The notes under the pieces are model-generated. The model did not search any database, was not told the DNA's origin, and saw only the letters and a program-made list of their open reading frames with translations. Made by a program: the position numbers and the translations under genes. A DNA stretch of 64,000 nt from Nigrospora sphaerica (taxonomy: Eukaryota > Ascomycota > Sordariomycetes > Amphisphaeriales > Apiosporaceae): contig JAGVVL010000001.1 of NCBI GenBank assembly GCA_018287875.1, forward strand, positions 2,976,001 to 3,040,000, given 5' to 3'. Shown one piece after another: positions 23,910-36,500 of the stretch; the first letter of the stretch is position 1; each line of letters begins with the position of its first letter.

Positions 23910-25629
23910 TCCCTCGCAGACGGGCCACTGGATGTGGAACCGGACTCGAGCCAAACGTACGATGGGGGGGTATAGCAGCCGTGTGAAGAGGTAGGTGGGC
24001 GGTGGTGATGGGCGTGTGGCAGCGGGCAGTTGGGGCCTCTGCTGGTCCGACTCAGAGGCCCCGTGCGACCGTCGTGATGGGGGAGGAGGAGAGGAGAGAA
24101 GCGAGCAAGCAGCAACAGTCCGACCTTGGTGATCGGAGCTGCCGCGCGACGTGGTGGTGCCGCCCGTGTGCGAGTGCCCGGGTCTCCGGTTTGCGGTTTG
24201 CGGTTTGCGGTCTGCCGTCTACGGTTTGTGCGGGGGGGTGAGGGAGTGATGTAGGTATGCAGGTAGTGTACAAGATGGAGGGAAGCCCACGCCGGCACCA
24301 GGTCCGCCGTTCGACGCTGCAGTACCGCTACAGTCTGTTGCAGGCCATTGGCAGGATTGCGGCAGTCGAGTGAGGTGCAGGCGGATGGCAGTCGACGAGT
24401 GGAAATGGGGGGGGGGATATGAGGGGAGAGGGGTGACGACAATGGAATGCGATCGGTTCGAGTGGTGGTGGTGGTGTTGCTGCTGCTGGGTAAGCAAGTA
24501 CTTCCCACCTTTTCCTGCCAGCCAGTACGTAGATAAAGTACCTAAGCAAGTAGGTAAGGAGGTATGTAAGAAATAGGTAAGGTAGTAGAGTAGGTCTTCT
24601 TACTCGTTGGTTGGAGACTATGCTTGGGTCGGGTAGGCGCTCTTCAAAGGTGGATGCCGAGTTCACGACAGGCTTCACCCCTCGCGGCGGCCGAAGATTG
24701 TCGCTCAGCTCTCGCCAGTCCAGCGCGGGCCAGCGATATGGCACACCCAACCGTTCCTCACCCGGCGAGCGCCGCGCAATTCCCGGCCGCCGTTGGGCTG
24801 GATCTAGGCGAAGTCGGTCCTGAATCGGCGGGCAAAAATAACTGGACTTGGGTCGGCCCCCTCCCTAGCGGCAAGGGCGCACAAGCAAACAGGGACTGGA
24901 AAGCGTTAAGAATGGGATGCTTCAGCACTACGAATGTGAGGGAGAGTAAATCGGGCGTCCGTATCACTGTCGTCGGCGTCGTTCTGTGTCCGGGAAGGGA
25001 AACAAAGACTACCTGGAGTTATAACACCGGAGTGGCGATGGGATCCGGGAGGAGTGACCTCATATGCCCGAATCCGTTGAGCCGATGCGCTCGCCTGTTT
25101 CCCATCTCATGGATGGATACTTACAGGGCTATCCACCAGTAACTTAATTCCAGCCCACGAAAAGAGCACTGTCGACAAGCATTGGCCAATCCAGGAGGGG
25201 GAGAATACTGTCCGTCCCGTGGTCTTTGTGGGATAGACGGTAGATGCCTGAGCCCGATGGTCTGTTTATACTACCTCGCTGTCGCCAGACCGGAGCCCTC
25301 ATGCCATGAAGGATTGATTGCTGCTGTTGGCGATTGCCAGGGCGGTCCTTTGTAGGTCCATCCGTCACCAACCCACATCATCCCAACGGGATCGATCCTG
25401 AGGTACAAGGTTCTTAATGGGGAATGCTATGAGCCACCTTGGTACCTCCGTATCCGCCTCTTTCCCCATCTGCCCGCCAGCTGGCAGCAACAACGTCCCA
25501 TTTTCCCTGACATAGCTTTGCGATTTTACCACTAGCAGTCAACTCCGAAGCTGGCTTCCGTTGAAAGCAATATCACGCAACCGTTCCCGACGAACCACCA
25601 CCCGCCGAAACCCACCCTTCCAACCCGCC
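23910..25629. other. Divergent upstream region between the carrier gene and qcr7
   Basis: This 1.7 kb holds the two promoters. It contains GGTTTGC heptamer repeats (24188-24215), GTGG/CTG-rich DNA (24460-24490) and GGTA-rich DNA (24530-24590). The minus frames here (23798-24508, 24328-24750) are Thr/Pro/His-rich leader sequence without domains. Confidence 0.55.
24188..24215. repeat. GGTTTGC heptamer tandem repeat
   Basis: Three perfect GGTTTGC units (24188-24208) are followed by a variant GGTCTGC, in the shared upstream region of the carrier gene and qcr7. Confidence 0.85.
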
Positions 25630-26358
25630 ATGTCCGCCTACCCGACCCTCGCGCCCTTCGTCCTGAAGCGGCCCTGGTTGCGCAACCTGCTGAAGCCCGT
25701 CGCCAACTGGTACACCAACGCCGCTGGTTACCGCCAGCTCGGTCTCCGGTACGAAACGGCCCTTCCCCCCGACGACATTGACGACGAGAAACGGCCCCCC
25801 TTCCCCCATTGCCCAATCTGCCCGATTTCTCCCCGCCGTCCCTTTGCCTCCCTGCGTGGGAAGCGAGAAACGTCGCATCCGCTCCCCCTCGGCGTGCGCC
25901 CCGCTTGCTAACGCGTCCCGCTCTTGCCGTCTAGGGCCGATGACCTGATTGTCGAGGAGAACGAGGACGTCCTCAAGGCCCTCAAGCGCCTCCCGCCCCA
26001 GGAGGCCTACGACCGCGTCTACCGTCTGCGCCGCGCCATGCAGTGCAGCGCCACCGCCAAGATCCTGCCCAAGTCGGAGTGGACCAAGCCCGAGGAGGTG
26101 AGAACGATGCCCCCCTCCCACTTGTCCCTATCGCGCGCCCCTAGGACGACGGCATCCCGAAAATCCGGGGAGAAGGGCCCGGCTGCGGCCAAGACGCGCT
26201 CTCTTTCTCTTCCCGCCCTCGACCCGTTCATCTCGTGCTAACCTGGCCCGTTTCCCCCGTAGGACGTGCCGTACCTGCTGCCCCTCGTTGAGCAGATCAA
26301 GGCCGAGGAGAAGGAGAAGGCCGCCCTGGACTCCTTGACCGTCGTCAAGAACCACTAG
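25630..26358 (+). CDS. qcr7: Cytochrome b-c1 complex subunit 7 (ubiquinol-cytochrome c reductase 14 kDa subunit), 125 aa
   Basis: This is a matrix-side subunit needed to assemble respiratory complex III around cytochrome b. Exons 25630-25748, 25935-26097 and 26263-26358 give 125 aa, the family's usual length. It starts [40 protein letters not shown], then [38 protein letters not shown] and WTKPEEDVPYL, all hallmarks of the UCR 14 kDa family. The join at intron 1 restores RADDL and the join at intron 2 restores EED. There is no cleavable presequence, as is usual for this subunit. It shares a divergent upstream region with a mitochondrial carrier gene. Confidence 0.96.
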
Positions 26359-27494
26359 AGCGGAAACTGGCAGCAAGCCACAGGGACGAGTCGTCAACCT
26401 GCTCATCGTGTTGGCGAGCTTTGTACATTAGGCAGGTATAGACATGGTATCAAGATTGCCTCCCCAGGACGTCTTGTTTGGACCGGGCCGGCATCGACAG
26501 AGGGCCCAAATGGCCAGGTTCGTCACGGGGTATCCAACTATAACCTGCGCAACGTCTAGACGGCGCCTGGCGGGGAATCGCGTCTGTCTTCGCGCAAACA
26601 CCCTTGGCGCTGTCTGCTGGTGATGTAGTACCAAGTTACGACCCGATGTTGTGCGGCAGCTGTGCTCCTTGCATCGTAGTGCCATGCGACATAGGACCAG
26701 CAGTATCATTTTCGCACGTACGGGGTGCGTGAATTGGGTCCACCCTCGTGTGCTCTTGTACGTCCTCACCAAGCCTTTGCCTATCCCCTCTGTTCCCAGC
26801 GCCGTCCTCCCCCATCGTGTTTCATGGGTGCTATAGGATGCGGCACGTGCTCACCAGGCCCTAGACGGCCCTTCACCGTAAAGCACATGCCACAGCCATT
26901 GGGAACGCGGTAGCGTTCTTCAGCACGTCACCCTCGTCCCGAAATCAATCAAATGCCCGGGAGCCGTGAAAAATGAACAAAACTTCTATTATGGTCGCTT
27001 GTCCAGCGCTTGGTGCCTTCCGTCCACCCGGGCCTATGCGCGCTTCCAGAACTGCGAATGCGAGCACCTGAAGCCCAGCTATAGGGCAATTCCAAAGCCA
27101 CGAGAGGGCTTGCAGTGCCAGCCCCTGAGCCGAGGCGCCCCCTCCCACAAGCCAGGCAAGCCGAAGCCTGTTCCCCAACCCAAAACATTCAAAGCCCGTC
27201 CCACAGGCTGTGCGGGAGGCCGAGGCAAACGTCGAAAATCAAAACGGAAGGCAGCATGGCTATTCCGTTTCCCCAACTCCTCTTCGCCCAGCGTTTTATC
27301 TGGTGAGTGCCCAATGCAGCAATAGGGGGTGGTGGTGGTGGTGTGTTGTGTGCGTGGATCATGACTTCTCGTACAGTAATTACGTACCCCGTCCTTGTTG
27401 ATATCGAGTGTCCCGCACCGGTGGACCAATCCGGTACACAGAAAATATGTGTTTAGACAAGAAAGGACGCGGAAAGGAAACTGGCGTTACCCGT
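26359..27494. other. Convergent 3' spacer, 1.1 kb
   Basis: This lies between the qcr7 stop and the mannosyltransferase stop. A short TGG/TGT-rich tract lies at 27327-27350. No gene is supported. Confidence 0.55.
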
Positions 27495-29071
27495 CTATGC
27501 ATTACCGGGTTTCTCCTCGGTGTCGATGTGCCAGACCACATAGTTGGGCAGACCGAAGACTTCGTATCCCGCCCTCTTAGCCATTTTGGCGAAACCTTCC
27601 GTCTCGGCCTGGTTCTCAAAGGCGTAGCAAGGGAAGTTGATGCCTGCAAGCCCGGTTAGAAAAGGGTGCCCACACCACGTCCTCCGCCGCCATCGTGGCG
27701 CGCCAAGCAACTCACCCGAGCGGTGCACATCGGCTTTGACGAGGATGTTGACGCCACCGATACCGTCAAGCTCAATTTCCTCGTCCTTGTTATTCCGCCA
27801 GTCACCCATACGGGCCATGTATTGCCTACCCGTGTCGTACTGCTTGTAGCCTGTGCAACAACCCCGCCGTTAGCTTACGGGACTTGCTACAGAACGTGGC
27901 ACGCTCAGGTGCATGGTCCGGTCTTACCTTCGGCCAGTACGACGTTCTTGTCCAGACTGTTGGCCAGCTTCCGGCCCTTATCTGACTCAACCCAAGAGTT
28001 GTAATCGACTGAGGGTGGCGCATGTTAGCTTACAGCTCCTCGGTCCGTCATTCCCAAGCACAGGAGAACTCACATCGGCCCTCAATATCGCGTCCGTCTT
28101 TGTAGCGGTGGAACCAGATGTCTGTACACATGTGTTAATTCGACAAACGCAGTCGAGGTCGTGGGGAGAGGAGGGGGCCTACTGGGCACGAGGATGTCGC
28201 GGTTGTGAGCAATAAAGTCCTCGAGGATTTTCCTGGGACTGTCCACAATGTCGACATCGCGCCAGTACACCCACGAGTGCTCCGGCTTGAGGGTGGCCGA
28301 AAGGAGGTAGTTTCTAGCGCGGCCCATAGCCTTGCGCCGGGGGCCCTGAGCCTCGAAACTGTGCCTGTCTTCGACCGACTGGCTCAAGGTTTGGCCAAAG
28401 TCCTTTTCAACCACCACGGCGCTGTTGAAGGGAATCTTGTCCGGTCTCTTCTGGATGCGATCCAGTTCCATGGCCAGGACACCAAGAGTGTCGTCAGTGG
28501 AGTCGCCGACCAGGAACCCCAGATCAATCAGGTGGTGGGGGTACGACAATTCCGCGACGAGCTCAAAGTACTTGGAGAGGTAGGGAGCGGCGTCCTTCAG
28601 CGGCGTCAGGATCAGAATACGTTCCTCCTTGTTGACGGCCTGGGGCGTGGATTTGACCACGTTCAGATCGACGTGCTTGATGGTCGTTGAGTTGATCTCT
28701 ATCGGCGCGTGGTGGTTGAAGATTACGGGGGTCTGCATGTGGGCGCTCCAGGCCTGCTGCTCGTTGAGCGACATCTCCATTGGGGGCTTGGAGGGACCCC
28801 AGCAGTAGAAACTGTGCCGTTGCGAGAGCCGTGTCAGCAAGGCGACCGTAACGACTTTGGGGGGGGGGGACGCGTCAGTATGGGGATGCGACGCTTACCT
28901 CTGCATCTCGTTGGCACCACTCCTAATGCCGCGCCATAGTAATAATATTAAGCCGGCGATGGCGATGGACACGAGGAAGCGCGTCCTTGTTAAGAAAACC
29001 CATATCGCTCTGGTCGGAGGCAACTGGGACTTGGCCGACTTCCAGGTCATGCCGCCCTTGGGGAGAATCAT
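27495..29071 (-). CDS. Golgi mannosyltransferase, ANP1/MNN9/VAN1 family (GT62), 404 aa
   Basis: This protein is a type II Golgi enzyme of the mannan polymerase complexes, which extend N-glycan outer chains with GDP-mannose. Six exons (29071-28899, 28811-28183, 28121-28074, 28008-27928, 27850-27716, 27643-27495) give 404 aa. A short cytosolic tail (MILPKGGMTWK) precedes one membrane helix (FLVSIAIAGLILLLW). The lumenal domain has ERILILTPLKDAAPYL, GFLVGDSTDDT and the metal-binding DVD (243-245, in WRDVDIVD). It continues with VPNIWFHRY, EGRFDYNSW, YKQYDTGRQYMA and ELDGIGGVNILVKADVHRSG, all typical of the family. Every splice junction restores one of these motifs. It resembles MNN9/ANP1 more than VAN1, but the paralogue is not settled, so no symbol is given. 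Confidence 0.93.
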
Positions 29072-32000
29072 GGCGAGCGAGCGCTCTGCGGGTGGTCGTC
29101 GTCACCACCCCGAGAGTCGTGTGGCAGGAAGAGGGAGGAGAGTCGGGCGGAGGCCGGCGATGAGGGCCCGTCGACGGCGATAGAGAGCGACGCAGCGGCA
29201 GCGAGTGGTGGTGGCAGTGGTGGTGGTGGTAGAGGACGAGGACGAGCACGTAGTGCCGGGAAGGAGGTAGTGCGTGCCCGGTCAAACAGAAGTCGTTGGG
29301 CTGGGGGTGGGAGGAATTGCCGTCCCCAGTCGATTTGCACACGTTCGTTTTTTTAAAGGGATGAGGCCCAGGCTACTAGGGTAGGTACAAGTGGGAGAGG
29401 TTTGTACGTAGTAGGTAGGTAGGTAGTATGTATGGAGTGGGCGAGGACGGGGAAAGATAAGTGAGCGAGCCTGTACCTGGTATGCACAGTAGTAGTCGCA
29501 ACCAGCCTGGGGGACACCGAGCACGGGGTAGTAGACACGATGGCTAGACCGGGGCGCCGGTGGGTAGTAGCGGACTGGAGGATCTGTCGCTAATCGGCGC
29601 GTCGAGCTGGAGCGATGGAACCGCGACGGCGACGGCGCCTTGTGCTTCTTCGCCTGGGGGGACCCACGGCCGACAGTACTCAGCTGATTCCCGCAGGACG
29701 GCAACAAATGGGTCGCGCGACTGGTGAGAGGGTGCGGCGGCGTGGGTGAAGATGGACGTCCGTCCCAATTCACACTTTCTTTCCTGGACGTGGATGGGAT
29801 TGTTCTAACTTGGGGTTGGGAGGGATTGCGGACGAGGAACAGCCCAGGCCGGCCCAGGGATCAACCTTAGTATGTGGGTTGGAGATTGATCAATTTGGCG
29901 CAGGCGGCGGCGGCGGCGGCTGAGGCGGGGGGTGGGCAAGGACGTGAAGCCAAAACCAAACAGAAAAACATGGGATGGCGGACAACCTACAGCAAGAAAC
30001 GAACGAGCGACCACAAGCAGGCCAAGGACGACAACAACAACACGGGGAGGGGATAGAGCAAATACGGGACGGAGGAGGGGACATGAACAGGAGGGTTGAG
30101 AGCGAGTCCCGATTGAGAGAGAGCCAGAAAGCCTGAGAGCCTCCCTGCATCGCCATCCCAGAGCGACGGCCAGTGGCCCTTACACTGACATGTACCTAAC
30201 ATGGATGGGAGGATGCAGGCTCGACGATACGGGCATCGCATAACCCACCCCGCCGCCTCATCTCTCCAGGTATTCTATAGTAATCTGTGGAAAGTCGCCG
30301 GCCACTTCCAGCGAGCACCTGACGGGTCTACTGCCTGTGTCCCCAGCTCCCATCCATGCTTACCTTTTGCTACCTAGGTTACGTACATCTATTTGTTGAC
30401 GCATAGATGTCGTTACAGGTCCCCCTCTTCCTTTCTTACCTGCGTTGAGTATCTGCCTGCTCTAAGAAGCCCGTACGATGACGGACAACGGAAAAGACGA
30501 TTCATCCATGGTCAACACGAAATGGAAGGGCGGGCATCATGGGGGTGGACACGCTGCCTCTCGTTAGACAGTAGTTAAACTGTGGGTTACGAGTGCCGAC
30601 TGCAGGAACCATTCCCACTCTGTACTGCCCAGGCCGGGTGGTCCAGGATGGGTGGGATGGGATACCTAGGATTGGATCCATGCCCAGGCCCAGGATGCAT
30701 GTAACTCGGACAGCCCCTTGGCGGCCCCCCCCATGCCAGGCCGTGTCAACGGCCAAGGGTTCCCAAAGTTGCTAGCAGTAAAACTTCCCTGGCAGTGGCA
30801 GTGGATAGACAGGATGCGAGAGGATGGGAAGGCACTGAGAGAGAGAAAGAAAGAGAAACAGTTCGGATTGGTACGGGCTCCCCGTCCGGGACCCCGAGCA
30901 AAGGTTACGTGGCCAGGAACCGCAGCCCATTATGCAGCCCTTCGTGATTGCGTGCCGGCCTGGTAATTAGAGTGTTTCCGGGCTCGCGTGGCTACGTACT
31001 CGAGGTAAGTTAGTTGCCATGTAGAAGGTATAACGGGATGGAGCCTCTTCACCCACCCGATCCATTTTGGCTCGCATGCTTTGCCACGAATCTCGATGAC
31101 CGACACTTACCACGCTTGGCCCTACAGAAGTGCATGCGCCCCGTCGCAGGGAAAAACAAAAGCGACAGGAGCCACGCAACGGGCGGGACCTGTATGCTTT
31201 GCTGTTTCTCCCGAGTGCTTCTCCAAGGTACGACTACTTGCTCGTGCTAGCGCACTGCCAAGTCGTGGTGGACATACGGGCCGGCGCCAGACTGCAGGCC
31301 GAAAGGGTTATGCTTGTTTGGTCTCACGGTCTCTTGAAAATGGCAGACGCTGTGTGTCTGAGACGCCGAGGCAAAAGACGGGGTGCACCAACAGCCGACC
31401 CAGTAGGCCATTGCAGCACGTACTCGCACTCTTTACTGAGTGAGCATATGGATACCGAGCTAGCAAGCATACGGGGCCCTACGTGATATCCCATCACATA
31501 CAATGGATCTATGCGCGGGGTTTGCGCAGGCACGGCTCCCCCAATCCCCTCTGAAAATGCTCCTCTATACAGCGGGTACAACTCGTTCTGACGACATGCT
31601 TCGCAAATATGAGCAGCCTGATTTGGCACGGCCACAGAGATGGAATGGAGAAAACCCAAGGGGGAGCCGACTGGCGGCCAACAGCCGAAGTCTGCGTCCA
31701 TAGTAAAGTGAAGTTGGCAGGAAAAGAAAGTATCGAGCTGGCTGCGCATAGACACACACATACACACCCTCGCCACCCGTTTCGTCCGCTCCAGAAGACT
31801 GGACGGCAGCCAAATAGGCAGACGCCGAGCCTCGATTACAAAGCAACCTGGGGTTGAGCGCATGCAACCGCATCCAAGAAACACCCTCTACCCCAACCAC
31901 TCGGCTGTCCTGCTCCGTAGGAACCACTACAAACAACACGCCCGACTAGGTGTGCGCAGAAACGCGTTCGATTGCGGTGTGTATGTCCTCGTCCGCCATA

Positions 32001-32255
32001 GCGCTCACCTCATACGGGGCATGGCACTGCGTGTGCACTGCCACTGATGCCCATTTCAGACCATCACTGCAAAAATCATCGAGACTGGTTCTCAAGGAAG
32101 CTACCACGCGACTTGGATTTCGCCACCGTCTGCATATACTGTCAGGGGCCCGAACGCATACCGCCTCACCGCGGTCGTGGCTGGGACCGGATCGCAACTC
32201 TATCCTGACCTCGGCTCCGACTAGTCCCTTACGCGGCAAGCTACCTGCCAACAGC
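29072..32255. other. Divergent spacer between the mannosyltransferase and DNA glycosylase genes, 3.2 kb
   Basis: No gene is supported. The first 250 bases are (on the minus strand) a CAC/CCA-rich leader of the mannosyltransferase gene. A GGTA tetranucleotide tract lies at 29410-29428, and GGC/GCG repeats at 29901-29920. Frames elsewhere are short or low-complexity. Confidence 0.55.
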
Positions 32256-33526
32256 ATGTCGACACGCAGGTCGGCCAGACTCAGCGCCGCGGCCGAGGCC
32301 AAACCGCCGCCCGCGGAGATGCCTCCGCCGCAGGCGCCGAACCCCCGGAAGAGAAAGTTGGCCCGGGTCCCGAAGCCGGAGCCGACCGACCCGGCGCTGG
32401 AGCCGGTGGCCGCTCCATCTACGCCGAAGCGGCGGGCAAAGGCCGCTTCGGCAGCCACTCCGCCCCCGGCCACGCCCACTCCCAGCAACGCCAAGCTCAT
32501 CAGCGAGCCGGCCGTGACGGGAGGCACCCCCAAGCCTAAGCCCGCGGCGGTCAGGAGGCTCGCCGACCCCAAGGGCACCAACGCCACCCTCTTGTCCCCC
32601 GAAACCTCGAGGCTCGTCGCCGCGAGGGAAGCGGACGCCGCCTCGCCTACCAAGGGCGGCGGCGCGAGAACGACGACCGCCACCCTTCTGGACGAGGCCA
32701 ACGCCCATCTCATCCGGGTGGACCCGCGGATGGAACCCCTCATACGGAAGAACTACTGCCACGTGTTCAGTCCCGAGGGGTTGGCTGAGAAGATTGACCC
32801 CTTCGAGTCGCTCTGCAGCGGCATCATCTCCCAGCAAGTCTCGGGCGCCGCCGCCAAGGCCATCAAGAAGCGTTTCGTTGAGCTTTTTGCCCCGGACTCA
32901 GCCCGGTTCCCACAGCCGTCGCATGTGGCGGCCACGAAGCTCGAGACGCTGCGAACGGCGGGCCTGTCGCAACGCAAGGCCGAGTACATCCAGGGGCTGG
33001 CCGAAAAGTTCGTCGCGGGCGAGCTGAGCGCGCAACTGCTGGCCGATGCCCCGTACGAAGAGGTCCTCGAGAGGCTGATCGCCATCCGCGGCCTTGGCCA
33101 ATGGAGCGTGGAAATGTTCGCCTGCTTCGCGCTCAAGCGCATGGACGTATTCTCCCTGGGCGATTTAGGGATCCAGCGTGGCAGTAAGCAACCCTCCGTG
33201 CTTTTCGTTACCCCTTGGGACACCCCGGTTTCCTACCTCGTGGCTCCGTTGTCTCTTTTCCATTCCATTCGGTCCCCTGGTTAGCCAGGGTTGCCGGAAT
33301 TCTCTCACGAGACGTCCTATGCAGAACGCTACTAACCCCGAGTGTTGCAGTGGCTGCCTTCGAGGGACGTGATATTGCGAAGCTCAAGGGCAACGGGAAG
33401 GGGAAGTGGAAGTACATGAGCGAGAAGGAGATGTCGGAGATCGCCGGGAAATTCTCGCCTTACCGAAGTCTGTTCATGTGGTACATGTGGAGGGTCGAGG
33501 AAACGGATATCAGCACGCTCGAGTAA
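32256..33526 (+). CDS. mag1: DNA-3-methyladenine glycosylase, HhH-GPD superfamily, 367 aa
   Basis: Exons 32256-33183 and 33351-33526 join across a 167-nt intron (GTAAGC donor, ACTAAC branch site, TGCAG acceptor) to 367 aa. The enzyme starts base-excision repair by removing alkylated purines. The first 140 residues are basic, Pro/Ala-rich and probably disordered, starting MSTRRSARL, with nuclear-localisation-like KRK and KRR clusters. The catalytic domain has PFESLCSGIISQQVSGAAAKAI, a helix-hairpin-helix (IAIRGLGQWSVEMF) and the catalytic Asp in VFSLGDLGIQRG, as in yeast MAG1. The open frame extends upstream to 31950 without a stop, so a longer N-terminus, perhaps mitochondrial, is possible; the ATG at 32256 is favoured because the upstream residues look random. 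Confidence 0.92.
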
Positions 33527-36500
33527 AGGGACTTCGGGCACTTCGGATGCGAAAGCACGGCACACGATGCCCGCCCATCGCCCGTTCAAGTCCCAGCTTC
33601 AATAGCGAGTTGCGCTAGCAGTGCTGGGGCATCCAGACTTGACGATACTCTGGCTGCCAGAAAGCGTGCTATCGATTCTGTCCATTGTATAAGCATTTGT
33701 GGTCTCCCGCAGCTGGGGCTGAGTGTGTACGGACAAGGCGCATTGGGCACCGAGCTCGCCCAGCCTCGAGAGCGTAGGCCATGGCTTTTGGCAAACACGC
33801 CAGCGTCACCCGCCCCCCACGCCCACATTTGAGCTGTTGCCATCATGGGAACGCCGGTGTTTGGTACGGAACACCTGGCGGCTTCGCTTGGGAAACCAGA
33901 CCATGGCAACGGCAAGGGCCTCGACCTTCGTCATACTCCAGCGACGGCAACCAAACTTTGCCAGAATTAGGGCCCGGTAGGGAATTGGTGCCGTCTCAGT
34001 GCAGGGTCGCCCAATTGTTGCCCTGAGCTTACTGAGGTATATCTCATCCTCGGCCTGGGCCAAGTCGGCGGGCAAGTAGGTCACTACCAATGGTAGCAGG
34101 CCAGAGGCATCAAGGGGATCAGAGACGAGCGGCATCATGGCGATAGATCCCCATCCGCCTTGTTAACAAGGGAATGCCCGATCTGCCCGTGGAGAGCAGC
34201 TCTGCGCAGTGCCGTGTTCGCCTGCAGCCCGTTGGGCAGGCGTCGGGTGAACTATCGACAGGCCGTCGTTGGGCCCGGGGACATCACTGGACCTGCTGAT
34301 CTCGGAGCGGAGCCGCAGCCTGTCGAGAAACTGCGATCATCCCCCGGCCCAGGGCTAAAACGGTTTCATGGCGCCGGGGTTCGGAAGCTGCTGTTGATCG
34401 ATGGGTGTCCACGCGGAGGCGACGGAGGGTAAGGAAAAGGACTCATGCCGACGACGGTCTTCACTGCATCCGTCGTAGTCGTCCGCACGGAGTACCACCA
34501 GCTAATTTCGGGTATTTCCACTTTTCCGGAAAGTTGGTATGGGAAACCAAGGCGCTTCACCGCATGGTCTCCAACCCGACTGTCTATGGCGCGTCGCGGC
34601 GAACGGGATTTCTGCATGTACGTGCAACTAACCGCAAGGACGCCCCCATGGACCAAGCGCATTGTGAGCGAGCAATGGAGCGTACGGCTGAGGACATGAG
34701 AGTAACATACGTGGAGTTTTCTCTCTTAACGGCATGCGGGGGGATTATTTTCGATTATCGTAAGCGTAAAGCGCGTCGTCCTGCCTCTCTACACCTGCAG
34801 TCGTGCTTGCACAGGGTAGTGTTGTATCTGACTCCCAACGTACAACCTTTCACGTGCATTGTATATTGCGGATTGATGGACTGGGATTGAGGGTGGTGGC
34901 GACGCCGTAGTGCATAATGGACACACCCCAGGACGACGGGTTCTATTTCGGCAACCCCCTCCCATGGATTGGTTGTCTTGAGAGCCTCATGGGAACCTCG
35001 GGGCACCCACAGACAATAAGCCCCATTTATGCCACTGGCAGTGGAAGGTCAACACAGAACAGGCGAGTTAAGTATACGGCGCTCATGCGGCAGCCAAGTT
35101 TAACGATATTTGCAAGGAAGCAAACAAAATCCAACTACCGACCCATACCAACTTCCTTACGCATCCCTAGGGCTCAGGAATGAGAGCCCAGGATCGACGC
35201 AGGGTTACCGTGGCATATCGTCACACCCGGAGCAAACAGGCCTTGGGCGTTGCGACACGATTATTATAGCAGGTGTCTGGGTCCTGTACGTTTGACAGAT
35301 GACGGGCGAAAGAAGAAAAAGGTTCCATCATCTGCCCTGGCGACGAGGCGGCCACAGGCCGGTGGGCGCTAGGTACGCTGCCAGTAGCGGGTTTTTCGGG
35401 TTGTAGTACTTTGGACAGCTGTAGGCATTACCAGCGCGATCCATCCATAGTGGCCGAGCACTGTAAGTGGGTACGGCCATCCCACCTGGCTGACATCGAG
35501 TCAGATAGAGTTGCACTTCATCAGAGCGAAGTTGCCCGAACAGGTTTTTCTGTGCTCCCTGGGATCCACCTCGAGGCATAGGCGACGCGTGGCCGGGGAG
35601 GGAGTCGCCGCGGCGGTTTGGCGGGAGGGAAAAGGAAAAGAGTGGGCGGCCACACGGCTTGGTTCCCTTTGCGCGTACGGGAAGAGGAAGAGAGAAGAGA
35701 TAGATCCTCCACCCCAGCGGGCGGAGGCAGCCGGGCGCGTGGGCACAAACCAGTAGAATCGGCCGAACCATGTCGACGGTACTCAAGCAGGGCCATAATA
35801 TAATGTGCGGACGGGGACCGGCCAAGGCACGAAGACGCAAAACCTGGAGTACATCTCCTCCCCGTCCATCCTTGCCTTACCTAGGTACTTGGAGAAACAG
35901 ACTGACGAACATCCCATCCATTGTTTACTGAGCCACGGTTCCACCGGCCCGGACGGAAACGGGCAAGAACAGCGCTGGATCGACCCAGACGGCGCCATGA
36001 CGTCGCCTTCCGTTTCGGCCCTTCCCTGATAAGCAAAGAGGAAAGAGGGAGAAAGACGGTATCAACTTGAAACGGACCGAACGCCGGGGAGAGGAGGGCC
36101 AAAACGTGCGATCGGCGGCACAGCTAGGCAGGGCTGGCAGGGCAAGCAAAGAAGCACGCAGACAAAAGACGCGCGGGCGGTGCTACGAATGTGCTGTCGC
36201 AAAAAGCGTGAGATGGCCGTCCGAGCGGGCTCTTTTTGGGGGGTTCGCCGTCAGCCCGGCTGGGATGTTGTCTGACACGATGTCGCAGATGCTCAGGAAT
36301 GTAGCGGATGAGGCGAGGGCCGGGGGGAAGAGAGTACTCCTATGTGAACGCGGGCGTGGCGAGAGGGAGAAGCAGGCCTGGAAACTCGGCATCAGATGGA
36401 ATGCGGGCAGGAACTGAACGAGTAAGTGCTAACTACATAAGGTTGGCCGCAAGTGGTGACGAGTGTGTTTTGCCCGCTGCAGTAATTTTTCGGATTCGGC

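Noticed and set aside
23798..24508. 236-codon minus frame upstream of the carrier start
   Set aside because: It is Thr/Pro/His/Arg-rich leader sequence with GTGG and heptamer repeats. It overlaps the carrier start in a different frame and has no domain.
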